NCBI GenBank assembly: GCA_947624785.1
Contig: CANQLV010000002.1
Span: 124,001 to 188,000, forward strand
Reading direction: 5' to 3'
Source of the DNA: Akkermansia muciniphila
Lineage (GTDB): Bacteria > Verrucomicrobiota > Verrucomicrobiia > Verrucomicrobiales > Akkermansiaceae
Length of the DNA: 64,000 nucleotides
The position numbers and the translations under genes are program-made. The notes below the pieces were generated by a model. It had not been told where the DNA came from and made no database searches. It saw only the letters and a list, made by a program, of their open reading frames with translations. Numbering within the stretch: the first letter of the stretch is position 1; every line of letters begins with the position of its first letter. Of the stretch, positions 41,401 to 53,551 are shown one piece after another.

Positions 41401-42648
41401 TTATTTGATGGATTCCCATACGATGCCGATCTCATCAAACGGCACATATTCCTTGTTCTTGTCCGGTTTCGGCACGCCGTAGTTGGTCCGGAACAGGGGC
41501 AGGATGGGCGCTCCCGTCTTGGGGTCCTTGCTCATGGGGGCCATTCCCACTTCCTCCAGCAGCAGGGTCATGCCGAATTCGCCGCCGGGACCTTCGCTGA
41601 CCAGGATTTCAATGGGGTACACCTTGCCTTGCTCCACCGTGAACTGCTTGCCGGCGGCTACGCCGCGCATGGTATTGTTCCAGTGTCCGGAGGGGCCGTA
41701 TTTGTAGAACGTGACGGGGGGGACGTTGATGCCCGCGTCCTTGAGTTCCTTCTTGAGATCGTCGTTGCCGGGCTTGCCTTCCATGGCATCAAGCCATTTG
41801 GCGTTGTTCGCCGTCATTTTCCCGAGGGAGGCGGATTCCCAGCCGTAGTCGAATACGTTCTGGTTGTTGAACCGCACTACCAGGTAGTCGTCTCCCAGTC
41901 CCACGAAGCGGAACGTGCCGGATTTGGGAGCGCGCACTTTGCCCCGGTAAATGGCAAGCCACTGGCTGGGTTTCACCTTGTCGTCGCATCCGTAGGCCTT
42001 GGGCGCGTCTTTGGCGGGGGTTCTGGGAATGTAGAACTGGGCGGCGTACAATTGCTGCGGCGCCTTGTAAAAACGATTCAGCTCCGACTCATTCCAGCCT
42101 TTGTTGACAAAGCGGGAAAGAAAGGCGCGGTACTGGTCCATCGTCATGTTGGTGGGCCGTCCGCCGGGCGTCTGCTTGGTATCGTAAAAGGTGCCTACCA
42201 GCGTGCTTCCGGAGGGCTGGGACGTGCCGAAGGCGGAGGTGGCGTCCCCCAGGTCGGGGCCGAAGCCGTCCCCCATGCCCAGGGCGGTTCCTTCTTCCAG
42301 CATGACGGGTTCGTCCGGCGGGTCAATGTCGATCTTGGGGAGGCTGACCGGGGCTGCCGCCGCGGCTACCACGACTTTGACGGGAGTTTCCGCATGGGAG
42401 GAAGAGGAGGTTTCCCTCTGCACTTCCGGCGGCGGAGGCGTATCCGACGGAGGAGCTTCGTCCGGCGTGATGTAGCCGACGACCTTGGGTTCTTCCGGAG
42501 GAGCGATGATAATGGTCAGGGAGTAAAGAATAGCTCCCGCCAGGACGACGGAGAGAATGGATGTCGCTAATGCGGCAATGTAATTTTTCCGCCTTTCCTT
42601 GCGCAGGGTTTCCACTGCGTCTTCTGTGGGTTCTATATGAAGGCTCAT
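41401..42648 (-). CDS. Membrane-anchored protein with Pro-rich linker and PA14-like domain
   Basis: Not a named family. I start it at ATG 42648 (415 residues); the track start at 42720 reads through non-coding repeats. A charged N-terminus (TLRKERRKNYIA) is followed by one membrane helix (ALATSILSVVLAGAILYSLTI), then a Pro/Ser-rich stretch (PPEEPKVV, PSDTPPPPEV). This N-terminus resembles TonB, but no TonB C-terminal domain is evident. A region around residues 240-330 (YRGKVRAPKSGTFRFVGLGD, then DDYLVVRFNN) looks like a PA14-type domain, which in other proteins binds carbohydrate. A periplasmic structural or binding role is guessed. Five TAACA repeats lie just upstream. Confidence 0.8.
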   Translation of the reverse strand: MSLHIEPTEDAVETLRKERRKNYIAALATSILSVVLAGAILYSLTIIIAPPEEPKVVGYITPDEAPPSDTPPPPEVQRETSSSSHAETPVKVVVAAAAAPVSLPKIDIDPPDEPVMLEEGTALGMGDGFGPDLGDATSAFGTSQPSGSTLVGTFYDTKQTPGGRPTNMTMDQYRAFLSRFVNKGWNESELNRFYKAPQQLYAAQFYIPRTPAKDAPKAYGCDDKVKPSQWLAIYRGKVRAPKSGTFRFVGLGDDYLVVRFNNQNVFDYGWESASLGKMTANNAKWLDAMEGKPGNDDLKKELKDAGINVPPVTFYKYGPSGHWNNTMRGVAAGKQFTVEQGKVYPIEILVSEGPGGEFGMTLLLEEVGMAPMSKDPKTGAPILPLFRTNYGVPKPDKNKEYVPFDEIGIVWESIK

Positions 42649-42658
42649 GCATATATGA

Positions 42659-42719
42659 TAACATAGGAACCCCATATGTTGAGTAACATGAGGATAACAA
42701 GGATAACATGTCGGTAACA
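42659..42719. repeat. Five short TAACA repeats, partly helically phased
   Basis: TAACA begins at 42659, 42684, 42695, 42704 and 42715, usually followed by GG within a few bases. Four copies are spaced 9-11 bases apart, about one DNA turn. They sit between the nhaC terminator and the start of the membrane-anchored protein gene, so they could be activator or repressor binding sites. Confidence 0.55.
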
Positions 42720-42740
42720 AAAAGGGCGGCTTTGCCGCCC
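42719..42740 (-). terminator. Rho-independent terminator of gmd-fcl-nhaC
   Basis: GGGCGGC and GCCGCCC pair over a TTT loop; five Ts follow on the minus strand. Confidence 0.82.
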
Positions 42741-42759
42741 CTTCTTCCGTATGGCCCCC

Positions 42760-44085
42760 TCAGCTTTTCCAGCGCTTTCCCGTTTTTTCGGGAGCCAGTG
42801 CGATGGCAAGAATGGAACAGACTCCCAGAATCAGGGGGTAATACAGGTATTCCATGATCAGCAGGGGGGAAATCTGGGCGATTCCGGCGGCCATGAGCAT
42901 CTGGGCCCCATAGGGAATGACGCCCTGGACCAGGCAGGAGAAAGTGTCCAGAATGCTGGCGCTGCGCCTGGGCGGGATGTGGAATTTATCGCTGATTTCC
43001 TTGGCGATGGGGCCTACCGTAATGATGGCGATCGTGTTGTTGGCCGTGCAGAGATTGGCCAGGGAGACCAGGCCGGCGATGCTGAATTCCGCTCCGCGCC
43101 TGCTCCGGATGTGGGCCGTGATTTTTCCGATGATGTACGCAATGCCGCCGTTGAAGCGGATCAGAGCCAGCACACCGCCGGCCAGCAGGGTGACGATGAT
43201 CAGCTCACCCATGCCGGTCATGCCGCTGCCCATGGCGCGGAACCAGGCCATGAAGGAAAAATACCCCATGCCTACTCCGACAAGCCCCGTGGCGAGCAGC
43301 CCCAGCGTCAGAACGGCCATCACGTGGACCCCGGCCAGCGCTGTCACCAGAACCAGCAGGTAGGGGAATACCTTCATCCATTCAATGGAAGCGTCCGCCA
43401 TGGAGGGAGACTGCACGTTCCAGCCCAGGAGCACATAGCAGGCCAGGGCCAGCAGCGCGGCGGGAAGCACCACCTTCACGTTGGCCCGGAATTTGTCCCG
43501 CATGGCGCAGCCCTGCGTGCGGGTGGCGGCGATCGTGGTATCTGAAATGAAGGAGAGGTTGTCTCCGAAAAACGCTCCGCCCACCACAATGGCCGTCATC
43601 ATGCCGGCGCTGACCTGCGTGGCCTGCGCAAGCCCCGTGGCTACGGGAGCAAGCGCTACGATGGTGCCTACGGAGGTGCCCACGGAAAGGGAGATGAAGC
43701 AGGATGCGATGAAGACGCTGGCAAGCAGCAGATTGTCCGGCAGGAGGCGCAGCGTGAGCTGCACGGTGGCGTCAATGGCCCCCATGTCCCTGGCGGACTG
43801 GGCGAATGCGCCCGCCAGCACGAAAATCCAGATCATCATCAGGATATTCCGGTTGGCTACGCCGGAGGAAAACAGGTCCACCCGTTCCGCCATGCTTTTC
43901 CCGCGGGTGATGAGCACGGCCCAGACAGACGCCGCCGTAAAGGCCACCGTGACCGGAACGGCGTAAAAATCCTGTACGGCTACGGAGATAACCAGGTAAA
44001 GCAGGAAGAAAACCAGCAGGGGGCTCAGCGCCCACAGGCTGGGTTTGACGGGCGCCGTATCCTGGCTGTCTGGAAAATGGGTCAT
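42760..44085 (-). CDS. nhaC: Na+/H+ antiporter, NhaC family
   Basis: A 441-residue inner-membrane protein with about eleven hydrophobic segments, predicted to exchange sodium for protons. Family blocks are SLSVGTSVGTIVALAPVATGLA, GGAFFGDNLSFISDTTIAATRTQGC and LANLCTANNTIAIITVGPIA. The start lies 7 bases after the fcl stop, so it is the last gene of gmd-fcl-nhaC. An antiporter behind sugar-nucleotide genes is unexpected and may simply reflect operon packing. A terminator follows. Confidence 0.88.
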   Translation of the reverse strand: MTHFPDSQDTAPVKPSLWALSPLLVFFLLYLVISVAVQDFYAVPVTVAFTAASVWAVLITRGKSMAERVDLFSSGVANRNILMMIWIFVLAGAFAQSARDMGAIDATVQLTLRLLPDNLLLASVFIASCFISLSVGTSVGTIVALAPVATGLAQATQVSAGMMTAIVVGGAFFGDNLSFISDTTIAATRTQGCAMRDKFRANVKVVLPAALLALACYVLLGWNVQSPSMADASIEWMKVFPYLLVLVTALAGVHVMAVLTLGLLATGLVGVGMGYFSFMAWFRAMGSGMTGMGELIIVTLLAGGVLALIRFNGGIAYIIGKITAHIRSRRGAEFSIAGLVSLANLCTANNTIAIITVGPIAKEISDKFHIPPRRSASILDTFSCLVQGVIPYGAQMLMAAGIAQISPLLIMEYLYYPLILGVCSILAIALAPEKTGKRWKS

Positions 44086-44092
44086 GGGCGGC

Positions 44093-45181
44093 TTAGTTTC
44101 CGGCGGCTTCCGTCTGGTCCAGATACCACCGATAAATGCGGTCCACGCCTTCTTCCAGCTCCACCCGGTGGCTCCAGCCCAGGGAGTGCAGCTTGGAAAC
44201 GTCCGTCAGCTTGCGCATGGTGCCGTCCGGCTTGTCCGCGTTGAACACCAGTTCTCCCCGGTAGCCTTCCGTGGCGGCGATGAGCCGCGCCAGATTTCCG
44301 ATGGAGATTTCCTTTCCGGTGCCGATGTTGATATGGCAGTTCCGCACCTCCCGGCCTTCCCCCTTCAGCCGGTTGAAATCCACCTGTTCCATCACGTGGA
44401 CGCAGGCGTCCGCCATGTCCTCGCTCCACAGGAACTCGCGCAGGGGCGTGCCCGTCCCCCACAGTTCCACGGAACCGGGGGTGATGCCGTATTTGGCCAG
44501 CACGGCCAGGATGGCTTCTTCCGCCCCCGTTCCGTCCACCTGTTCCACAGGCCGCGCGTCCAGGTCTTTCCGCACGGCGTCCCAGTCCCCTTCCATCAGG
44601 CGCTTGGCCAGGTGAATCTTGCGCACCATGGCGGGCAGCACGTGGCTGTTTTCCAGGTGGAAGTTGTCATTGGGCCCGTACAGGTTCGTGGGCATCACGG
44701 CGATGTAGTTGGTGCCGTACTGGAGGTTGAAGCTTTCGCACATTTTCAGCCCTGCGATTTTGGCGATGGCGTAGGGCTCGTTGGTGTATTCCAGCGCGGA
44801 GGTGAGCAGGGCGTCCTCCTTCATGGGCTGGGGCGCCTCACGCGGATAAATGCAGGTGCTCCCCAGGAAGAGAAGCTTGGACACGCCGTGCCGGAAGCTT
44901 TCCCCGATGACATTCTGCTGAATCTGAAGGTTGCGGAAGATGAAGTCCGCGCGGTAGCGTGAGTTGGCGATGATGCCGCCCACGAACGCCGCCGCCAGAA
45001 AGACGTATTCCGGCTTTTCCCGGTCAAAGAATTCCCGGACGGCCGCCGGGTCCTCCAGGTCCAGTTCCCGGTGGGTCCGGCCGAGCAGGTTGGAATACCC
45101 CTTGTTTTCCAGGGATTTCCAGATGGCGGAACCGACGAGGCCGCGGTGTCCGGCCACGAATATTCTGCTGTTTTTTTCCAT
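44093..45181 (-). CDS. fcl: GDP-L-fucose synthase
   Basis: Epimerises and reduces GDP-4-keto-6-deoxymannose to GDP-L-fucose using NADPH. The 362 residues form an SDR enzyme: Rossmann motif [14 protein letters not shown], then [24 protein letters not shown], and the catalytic YAIAKIAGL (YxxxK). [20 protein letters not shown] and [16 protein letters not shown] are typical. An insertion around residues 200-225 makes it somewhat longer than E. coli Fcl (about 320). The gene begins one base after the gmd stop and is followed by nhaC. Confidence 0.95.
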   Translation of the reverse strand: MEKNSRIFVAGHRGLVGSAIWKSLENKGYSNLLGRTHRELDLEDPAAVREFFDREKPEYVFLAAAFVGGIIANSRYRADFIFRNLQIQQNVIGESFRHGVSKLLFLGSTCIYPREAPQPMKEDALLTSALEYTNEPYAIAKIAGLKMCESFNLQYGTNYIAVMPTNLYGPNDNFHLENSHVLPAMVRKIHLAKRLMEGDWDAVRKDLDARPVEQVDGTGAEEAILAVLAKYGITPGSVELWGTGTPLREFLWSEDMADACVHVMEQVDFNRLKGEGREVRNCHINIGTGKEISIGNLARLIAATEGYRGELVFNADKPDGTMRKLTDVSKLHSLGWSHRVELEEGVDRIYRWYLDQTEAAGN

Positions 45182-45182
45182 C

Positions 45183-46250
45183 TCAGGAATTGACGGGATT
45201 TTTTACGTATTCCATGTCGTGCCGGACCATGATGCGCACGAGTTCCTCAAACGGCGTGGCGGTGGGGTTCCAGCCGAGCAGGGTTCTGGCCTTGGTGGGG
45301 TCTCCCAGCAGCTGTTCCACTTCCGCGGGGCGGAAATACTTGGGATCCACCTCCACCAGGATATTCCCCGTTTTTTTATCGCGTCCGCGCTCTTTTACGC
45401 CTTCCCCTTCCCATTCCAGCTCAATTCCGGCTTCATGGAAGGCCAGTGTGCAGAACTCGCGCACGGTATGCATTTCCCCGGTGGCGATGACGAAATCCTC
45501 CGGAGTGTCGTGCTGGAGAATCAGCCACATGCATTCCACGTAATCCCTCGCATAGCCCCAGTCGCGCAGGGCATTCAGGTTGCCCAGGTAAAGCTTGTCC
45601 TGCATGCCCTGGGCGATGCGGGCCGCCGCCAGCGTGATCTTGCGGGTGACGAAGTTTTCTCCGCGGCGTTCGCTCTCGTGGTTGAACAGGATGCCGTTGA
45701 CGGCGAACATGCCGTAGGATTCCCGGTAATTCTTGGTGATCCAGAAGCCGTACTGCTTGGCTACGCCATAGGGGGAGCGCGGATAGAACGGGGTGGTTTC
45801 CTTCTGGGGAACCTCCTGCACCAGCCCGAAGAGTTCGGACGTGGAGGCCTGGTAAATGCGGCATTTCTTTTCCATGCCCAGAATGCGGACGGCCTCCAGC
45901 ATGCGGAGGGTGCCCACGGCGTCCGTTTCCGCCGTGTATTCCGGCACGTCAAAGCTGACCTTCACATGGCTCTGGGCGGCCAGGTTGTAAATCTCATCCG
46001 GCTGCACGGTCTGGATGATGCGGATCAGGGAGCTGGAATCCGTCATATCCCCGTAATGCAGGTTGACCAGGCGGTTCTTTTTCATGTCCCGGACCCATTC
46101 GTCCAGGTAAAGGTGTTCAATGCGGCCCGTGTTGAAGGAAGAGGAGCGGCGAAGGATGCCGTGCACTTCATAGCCCTTGTCAATCAGGAATTCCGCGAGA
46201 AAAGAACCGTCCTGTCCCGTGATGCCGGAGATTAATGCGATTTTGCTCAT
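45183..46250 (-). CDS. gmd: GDP-mannose 4,6-dehydratase
   Basis: Turns GDP-mannose into GDP-4-keto-6-deoxymannose, the first step to GDP-L-fucose. I use ATG 46250 (355 residues), immediately before the NADP-binding motif [19 protein letters not shown]; the track start at 46436 adds a low-quality leader. Further blocks are [39 protein letters not shown], and [17 protein letters not shown] with the catalytic Tyr and Lys. [17 protein letters not shown] and [14 protein letters not shown] are also conserved. The pair gmd-fcl is a standard fucose-donor operon. Confidence 0.96.
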   Translation of the reverse strand: MSKIALISGITGQDGSFLAEFLIDKGYEVHGILRRSSSFNTGRIEHLYLDEWVRDMKKNRLVNLHYGDMTDSSSLIRIIQTVQPDEIYNLAAQSHVKVSFDVPEYTAETDAVGTLRMLEAVRILGMEKKCRIYQASTSELFGLVQEVPQKETTPFYPRSPYGVAKQYGFWITKNYRESYGMFAVNGILFNHESERRGENFVTRKITLAAARIAQGMQDKLYLGNLNALRDWGYARDYVECMWLILQHDTPEDFVIATGEMHTVREFCTLAFHEAGIELEWEGEGVKERGRDKKTGNILVEVDPKYFRPAEVEQLLGDPTKARTLLGWNPTATPFEELVRIMVRHDMEYVKNPVNS

Positions 46251-46404
46251 GTGCTGTGTGTAGGTGGTTTGTTGGCGGAGGAGGTTGAAGAATAAATGCT
46301 GAAACCTCCAGCGGAGCCGCATTTGATGCGCTCCGGGCATAAATAGCGCATTTTTCCCATGGTGACGAGGAAAATGCTTTGGCCTTGGAAGAGGGAGGCT
46401 CTTG

Positions 46405-47523
46405 TCAGCGGGCGGCTTTTCCTTTTCCGGACGCAATCATTTCCTTGAAATCCCGGAACAGGTACTGGGGGTCTCTGGGACCGGGGGCGGCTTCCGGATG
46501 GTACTGCACGCTGAAAACGGGGAGCGTTTTGTGGGCGATGCCCTCCACGGTATTGTCGTTCAGGTTCATCAGCGTGATTTCCACGTCGTCAGGCACGGTG
46601 TCCGGGTCCACGGCAAAACCGTGGTTCTGGGACGTGATGCTGATTTTGCCCGTGCGGAGGTCCTTCACCGGATGGTTGGCGCCGCGGTGGCCGAACTTCA
46701 GCTTGAAGGTTTTCGCCCCCAGAGCGTGGGAAATGATCTGGTGCCCCAGGCAGATGCCGAACATGGGGACCTTCCCGATCAAGGCGGCTACCTCGCGGTG
46801 AATGTCCGTCAGCGTGGCGGGGTCCCCCGGACCGTTGGAGAGAAAGACGCCGTCCGGTTTCATGGCAAGCACTTCCTCCGCCGTCGTATGGGCGGGAACC
46901 ACGGTCACGCGGAAGCCGTTTTCCCGCAGTTGGCGCAGGATGTTGTACTTGATGCCGAAGTCGAAGGCCACGATGTCATATTCCACGGGGGGCATTTCCC
47001 CTTCCGTCACCAGCGCGTCCACTTCCTCCGGTGTCATGGGATGGGAACCGATCTTGTCCACAATGTTGCAGCCTTCCATGGAAGGGGCCTTTCTGGCCGC
47101 TTCCACGGCTTCCTCCGGAGTCAGCTCCGTAGTAAGGCAGGCGCGCATGGCTCCTGCGGAGCGCAGATGCTTGGCGATTTTGCGGGTGTCCACCCCTTCA
47201 ATGCCGATGACGCCCTGCCTTTCCAGCCACGGGCCCAGCGCTTCCGTGGCGCGCCAGTTGGAATGGACCTTGGCCAGTTCCGCCACCACAAAGCCGCTGA
47301 CCTGCGCCCCGGCGGACTCGTTGTCTTCCGGGTTGATGCCGTAGTTGCCGATCAGCGGGTAGGTCATGGTGACGATTTGCCCGCTGTAGGACGGATCGGT
47401 CAGGACTTCCTGGTAGCCGGTCATGGACGTGTTGAAGCAGGCTTCTCCCACTTCCGTGCCCGTGGCCCCGAAGTGCGAACCGATGAAGACGCTCCCGTCT
47501 TCCAGTGCGAAAATGGCTCTCAT
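46405..47523 (-). CDS. carA: Carbamoyl-phosphate synthase small subunit (glutaminase)
   Basis: Releases ammonia from glutamine for CarB in arginine and pyrimidine synthesis. From ATG 47523 the protein is 372 residues, starting [14 protein letters not shown]; the track start at 47592 lies inside carB. The N-terminal domain has [20 protein letters not shown]. The class I glutamine amidotransferase part has [16 protein letters not shown] with the nucleophile Cys, SQNHGFAV, and [13 protein letters not shown] with catalytic His and Glu. The gene lies 32 bases downstream of carB, the reverse of the common carA-carB order. Confidence 0.96.
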   Translation of the reverse strand: MRAIFALEDGSVFIGSHFGATGTEVGEACFNTSMTGYQEVLTDPSYSGQIVTMTYPLIGNYGINPEDNESAGAQVSGFVVAELAKVHSNWRATEALGPWLERQGVIGIEGVDTRKIAKHLRSAGAMRACLTTELTPEEAVEAARKAPSMEGCNIVDKIGSHPMTPEEVDALVTEGEMPPVEYDIVAFDFGIKYNILRQLRENGFRVTVVPAHTTAEEVLAMKPDGVFLSNGPGDPATLTDIHREVAALIGKVPMFGICLGHQIISHALGAKTFKLKFGHRGANHPVKDLRTGKISITSQNHGFAVDPDTVPDDVEITLMNLNDNTVEGIAHKTLPVFSVQYHPEAAPGPRDPQYLFRDFKEMIASGKGKAAR

Positions 47524-47555
47524 GATGATATAGGTATGCTGTGTGTGGCGTGGGA

Positions 47556-50500
47556 TTAAAGGGTCTGGGCGTGGTATTCCTGGATGGTGCACACCTGGAG
47601 TTTCCGGTTTTTCAGCGCCTCAATGGCGTTCACGCAGGCCTGCGCGGAGGCCAGGTTCGTGCAGTAGGAGGTTTTGGCGGCGATGGCGGAGGAACGGATG
47701 ATGATGTCGTCCGCCCGGGCGTCGTGGGAGCCGGGCGTGTTGATGATGAAATCAATGTCCCCGTTCTTGATGTGGTCCACGATGTTCGGGCGGCGCGCCT
47801 CGTTCACCTTGTACGCGCGTTCGCATTCGATGTCGTGCTGGAGCAGGTGAATCATCGTGCCGCGCGTGGCGCACAGGGTGAAGCCCATGTCCGCCAGCTG
47901 GCGGGCCATGTGGAGCACGCGCTCCTTGTCCCGGTCGTTCACGGAGATGAAAACCTTGCCTTCCGTCGGCAGGGGGTTGAATGCGCTGATCTGGGATTTT
48001 GCGAAGGCGATGTCCGGGTCAGGGTCAATGCCCATTACCTCCCCGGTGGATTTCATCTCCGGCCCCAGCACCACGTCAATTCCCGGGAAGCGGCCCCACG
48101 GGAAGACGGCTTCTTTCACGCAGTGGTATTCCGGCGTGATTTCCCGGGTAAAGCCCAGCTCCGCCAGCGTCTTGCCGGCCATGACCTGGGCGGCCAGCTT
48201 GGCGAGGGGCTTGCCGATGGCCTTGGAGACGAAGGGCACCGTGCGGGAGGCCCGCGGGTTCACCTCAATGACGTAGAGCTGTTCGTCCTTCACGGCGAAC
48301 TGGATGTTCATCAGGCCGCAGACGTTCAGCCGCCGGGCCAGTTCCTTGGAGGCGCGCGTGATTTCCTTGTGCATCTTCATGGAGATGCCCATGGCCGGAA
48401 TCATGCTGGCGGAGTCCCCGGAGTGGATGCCCGCGGGTTCCACGTGCTGCATGATGGCGCCGATGACGGCGCGCTCCCGGTCCGCGATGACGTCCACGTC
48501 TATTTCCACGGCGTTTTCCAGGAAGCGGTCGATCAGCACGGGGCGTTCCTCGGAGGCTTCCACGGCTTCGCTCATGTACTGGCGCAGTTCCTTTTCCTCA
48601 TACACGATGATCATGCCGCGGCCGCCCAGCACGAAGGAGGGGCGCAGCAGCACCGGATAACCGATGCGCGCGGCGATGGCGGCGGCGTCCTCCACGTTGG
48701 TGACCGTTCCTGCTTCCGCCTGTTTCAGCCCCAGCTCCTTCAGCAGGGCGGAGAAGTGTTCGCGGTCTTCCGCCAGGTCAATGGCCTTCGGGCTGGTGCC
48801 GATGATGGGCACGCCGTGGGCTTCCAGGGCGTTCGCCAGGTTCAGCGGCGTCTGGCCGCCGAACTGGACGATGACGCCGTCCGGCTTTTCCTGCTCGCAG
48901 ATGTGGAGCACGTCTTCCAGCGTCAGGGGTTCGAAGAAGAGCTTGTCGGAGGAGTCGTAGTCCGTGGAGACGGTTTCCGGATTGGAGTTGACGATGATGG
49001 TTTCATACCCCATTTCCCGCAGGGCCATGGAGGCGTGCACGCAGCAGTAGTCGAATTCGATGCCCTGGCCGATGCGGTTCGGTCCGCCGCCCAGGATAAG
49101 GATTTTTTTCCGGCCCGTGTCGCGGGCTTCGTTCTCGTCCCCGTAGGTGGAGTAGAAGTAGGGCGTGTAGGCCTCGAACTCCGCGGCGCAGGTGTCCACC
49201 AGGCGGTAGCCGGGGATGATGCCCTGTTGCTGGCGTTCCTTCCGCACGGCTTCTTCCGTAGTACCGCGCGCCAGGGCGATCTGGCGGTCTGAAAAACCCA
49301 GCTTCTTGGCTTCCCGCAGGTCCAGGGAGGCCAGGCTGCCGCCTGCTTCCGCCAGGTCCCGCATCTGGGCCAGGAACCAGGGGTCGATCTGGGTGAGCTG
49401 GTGCACCTCGTCCAGGGAGAAGCCGCTGCTGAACGCCGTCTGGATCCAGAAGATGCGTTCCGCCGTGGGGACGGCCAGCTTCCGCGTGATTTCCTCCGCG
49501 GAGGAGTTCTGCGGAGCCTTGGCATCGAATCCCCAGCCCCAGCGGCCCGTTTCCAGGGAGCGCAGGGCTTTTTGCAGGGATTCCTTAAAGGTGCGGCCGA
49601 TGGCCATGGCTTCGCCCACGGATTTCATGGACGTGGTCAGGTGTTCGTCCGCCTGCTTGAATTTTTCAAAGGTGAAGCGGGGAACCTTGGTGACCACATA
49701 GTCAATGGTGGGTTCAAAGCAGGCGGGGGTTTCCCTCGTGATGTCGTTGCGCAGTTCGTCCAGCGTGTAGCCCACGGCCAGCTTGGCGGCCAGTTTGGCG
49801 ATGGGGAATCCCGTGGCCTTGGAGGCCAGCGCGGAGGAGCGGGAGACGCGCGGGTTCATCTCAATGACGATCATGCGGCCGTTGGCCGGATTGATGGCGA
49901 ACTGGATGTTGGAGCCGCCCGTTTCCACGCCGATTTCCCGGATGACGGCGAAGGAGGCGTCCCGCATGACCTGGTATTCCCGGTCCGTCAGGGTCTGGAT
50001 GGGGGCCACGGTGATGGAATCCCCGGTGTGCACGCCCATGGGGTCAATATTTTCAATGGAGCAGATCACCACGCAGTTGTCCGCGCGGTCCCTCATCACT
50101 TCCATTTCAAACTCCTTCCAGCCGATCAGGGATTCCTCAATCAGGATTTCGGAAACGGGGGAAAGGTCCAGCCCGCGGGCGCAGATTTCCTCGAACTCCG
50201 TCTTGTTGTACGCCACGCCTCCGCCCATGCCGCCCAGCGTGAAGGCGGGGCGGATAATCAGGGGAAAGGTGCCTATGTCCCCGGCTACCCGGCGCGCCTC
50301 CTCCATCGTGTGGGCGATGCCGGAGCGCGGCACGTCCAGGCCGATGCGGATCATGGCCTCCTTGAACAGGTTGCGGTCCTCCCCGCGGTCAATGGCGTCC
50401 GCGTTGGCGCCGATCATGCGCACGTTCTCCCTCTCCAGCACGCCGCTGCGGTGGAGCTCCATGGCGCAGTTCAGGGCCGTCTGGCCGCCCAGGGTGGGGA

Positions 50501-50759
50501 GCAGGGCGTCCGGCTTTTCCCGGACGATGATTTTCTCCACGAACTCCGGAGTGATCGGTTCAATGTAGGTGCGCGGGGCGGTCTCCGGATCCGTCATGAT
50601 GGTGGCGGGATTGGAGTTCACCAGCACTACTTCATAGCCTTCTTCCCGGAGGGCCTTGCAGGCCTGGGTGCCGGAGTAGTCGAATTCGCAGCCCTGGCCG
50701 ATGACGATCGGGCCGGAGCCGATCACGAGAATCTTTTTGATGGAGGTATCTTTAGGCAT
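47556..50759 (-). CDS. carB: Carbamoyl-phosphate synthase large subunit
   Basis: Makes carbamoyl phosphate from bicarbonate, ammonia and two ATP. At 1067 residues it is full length. The duplicated ATP-grasp halves both begin with the expected motif ([20 protein letters not shown] and [20 protein letters not shown]). The ATP-grasp cores include [15 protein letters not shown] and [14 protein letters not shown]. The C-terminal MGS-like allosteric domain ([20 protein letters not shown], then [23 protein letters not shown]) suggests control by nucleotides or ornithine as in relatives. It is the first gene of a carB-carA pair. Confidence 0.97.
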   Translation of the reverse strand: MPKDTSIKKILVIGSGPIVIGQGCEFDYSGTQACKALREEGYEVVLVNSNPATIMTDPETAPRTYIEPITPEFVEKIIVREKPDALLPTLGGQTALNCAMELHRSGVLERENVRMIGANADAIDRGEDRNLFKEAMIRIGLDVPRSGIAHTMEEARRVAGDIGTFPLIIRPAFTLGGMGGGVAYNKTEFEEICARGLDLSPVSEILIEESLIGWKEFEMEVMRDRADNCVVICSIENIDPMGVHTGDSITVAPIQTLTDREYQVMRDASFAVIREIGVETGGSNIQFAINPANGRMIVIEMNPRVSRSSALASKATGFPIAKLAAKLAVGYTLDELRNDITRETPACFEPTIDYVVTKVPRFTFEKFKQADEHLTTSMKSVGEAMAIGRTFKESLQKALRSLETGRWGWGFDAKAPQNSSAEEITRKLAVPTAERIFWIQTAFSSGFSLDEVHQLTQIDPWFLAQMRDLAEAGGSLASLDLREAKKLGFSDRQIALARGTTEEAVRKERQQQGIIPGYRLVDTCAAEFEAYTPYFYSTYGDENEARDTGRKKILILGGGPNRIGQGIEFDYCCVHASMALREMGYETIIVNSNPETVSTDYDSSDKLFFEPLTLEDVLHICEQEKPDGVIVQFGGQTPLNLANALEAHGVPIIGTSPKAIDLAEDREHFSALLKELGLKQAEAGTVTNVEDAAAIAARIGYPVLLRPSFVLGGRGMIIVYEEKELRQYMSEAVEASEERPVLIDRFLENAVEIDVDVIADRERAVIGAIMQHVEPAGIHSGDSASMIPAMGISMKMHKEITRASKELARRLNVCGLMNIQFAVKDEQLYVIEVNPRASRTVPFVSKAIGKPLAKLAAQVMAGKTLAELGFTREITPEYHCVKEAVFPWGRFPGIDVVLGPEMKSTGEVMGIDPDPDIAFAKSQISAFNPLPTEGKVFISVNDRDKERVLHMARQLADMGFTLCATRGTMIHLLQHDIECERAYKVNEARRPNIVDHIKNGDIDFIINTPGSHDARADDIIIRSSAIAAKTSYCTNLASAQACVNAIEALKNRKLQVCTIQEYHAQTL

Positions 50760-51016
50760 AATGGCGATGGAAGAATCATGCGGTTCTGGACCGTGGATTT
50801 CCGCCGGGGGAATTAAGTGCCCGCAGGGCTCCGGAGGAAAGTTTTTTTACGGCCAATGACGCGGATTTTTCAGGTGTTGGGGATCGGTGGAAAACAGTGG
50901 GAAAAAGGGCGGACGGGGCAGGCGCGCAAAGGCCCCGGAGCTGTGCCTTTCCCTCTGCGGGCAGAGGCTTGCCCCGCAAGGGGGGCCGGCAAAGCTCCGG
51001 AGCTCGTCGGTGCGCC

Positions 51017-53152
<2,136 letters not shown>

Positions 53153-53176
53153 GGTTAACTGTTGTACCTTTTTTAC

Positions 53177-53192
53177 AGCAAGAAGCGTGCCA
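53177..53192 (-). promoter_or_regulatory. Sigma-54 (-24/-12) promoter of glnN
   Basis: On the minus strand TGGCAC (53192-53187), five bases, then TTGCT (53181-53177): an exact match to the sigma-54 consensus, with the start codon about 25 bases downstream. It shares 14 of 16 bases with the gltB promoter. Confidence 0.8.
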
Positions 53193-53315
53193 GCTTTTTG
53201 AATGAACTTGTGCCGGAAGGTATATGGTATTTTAAAGCATTGGCTAGAAATATATTGCAAAGATATTGAAAAAAGTTCGCGGAGAGAAGGAGGATGAAAA
53301 AGGTGAAAGCATTAA

Positions 53316-53362
53316 TTACAAAAATGTAAAATCACGGTGAAAGGGTGATTACGAAAATGTAA
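53316..53362. promoter_or_regulatory. Two operator/enhancer-like inverted repeats
   Basis: TTACA-AAAA-TGTAA (53316-53329) and TTACG-AAAA-TGTAA (53349-53362) are spaced 33 bases, about three helical turns, and lie inside a longer direct repeat beginning GGTGAAAG (53302 and 53336). They sit midway between the divergent sigma-54 promoters, where an activator for both genes would bind. Confidence 0.6.
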
Positions 53363-53496
53363 AAATATATGCTTGGGATAGGGAATTGCCTCTTTTTCGC
53401 CGTGGGGCCCCTGTCATGCCGGAAGGCCTGTCAAATCATGTGAAACCGGGGCGGCGGCGTTCGGAAAACGGGGAGAATGGGAAGAGTTCATAATAT

Positions 53497-53512
53497 TGGC
53501 ACGGTTTTTGCT
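53497..53512 (+). promoter_or_regulatory. Sigma-54 (-24/-12) promoter of gltB
   Basis: TGGCAC (53497-53502), five bases, then TTGCT (53508-53512), with the correct GG-GC spacing. The start codon is 40 bases downstream. Confidence 0.82.
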
Positions 53513-53551
53513 ACAAAGAAATCAGCTTAACCCAAACAAAACAGCAAACTG

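Larger units (their letters stand above)
53153..53551. other. 399-base divergent control region between glnN and gltB
   Basis: No gene. It holds a sigma-54 promoter at each end, pointing outward, and two TTACA-N4-TGTAA-like sites in the AT-rich middle (separate entries). Distances between sites and promoters (roughly 120-190 bases) suit enhancer-binding activators. Confidence 0.75.

Noticed and set aside
47541-49292. 583-residue plus-strand ORF
   Set aside because: Antisense shadow of carB; the same holds for 49401-50816 and 50897-53158.
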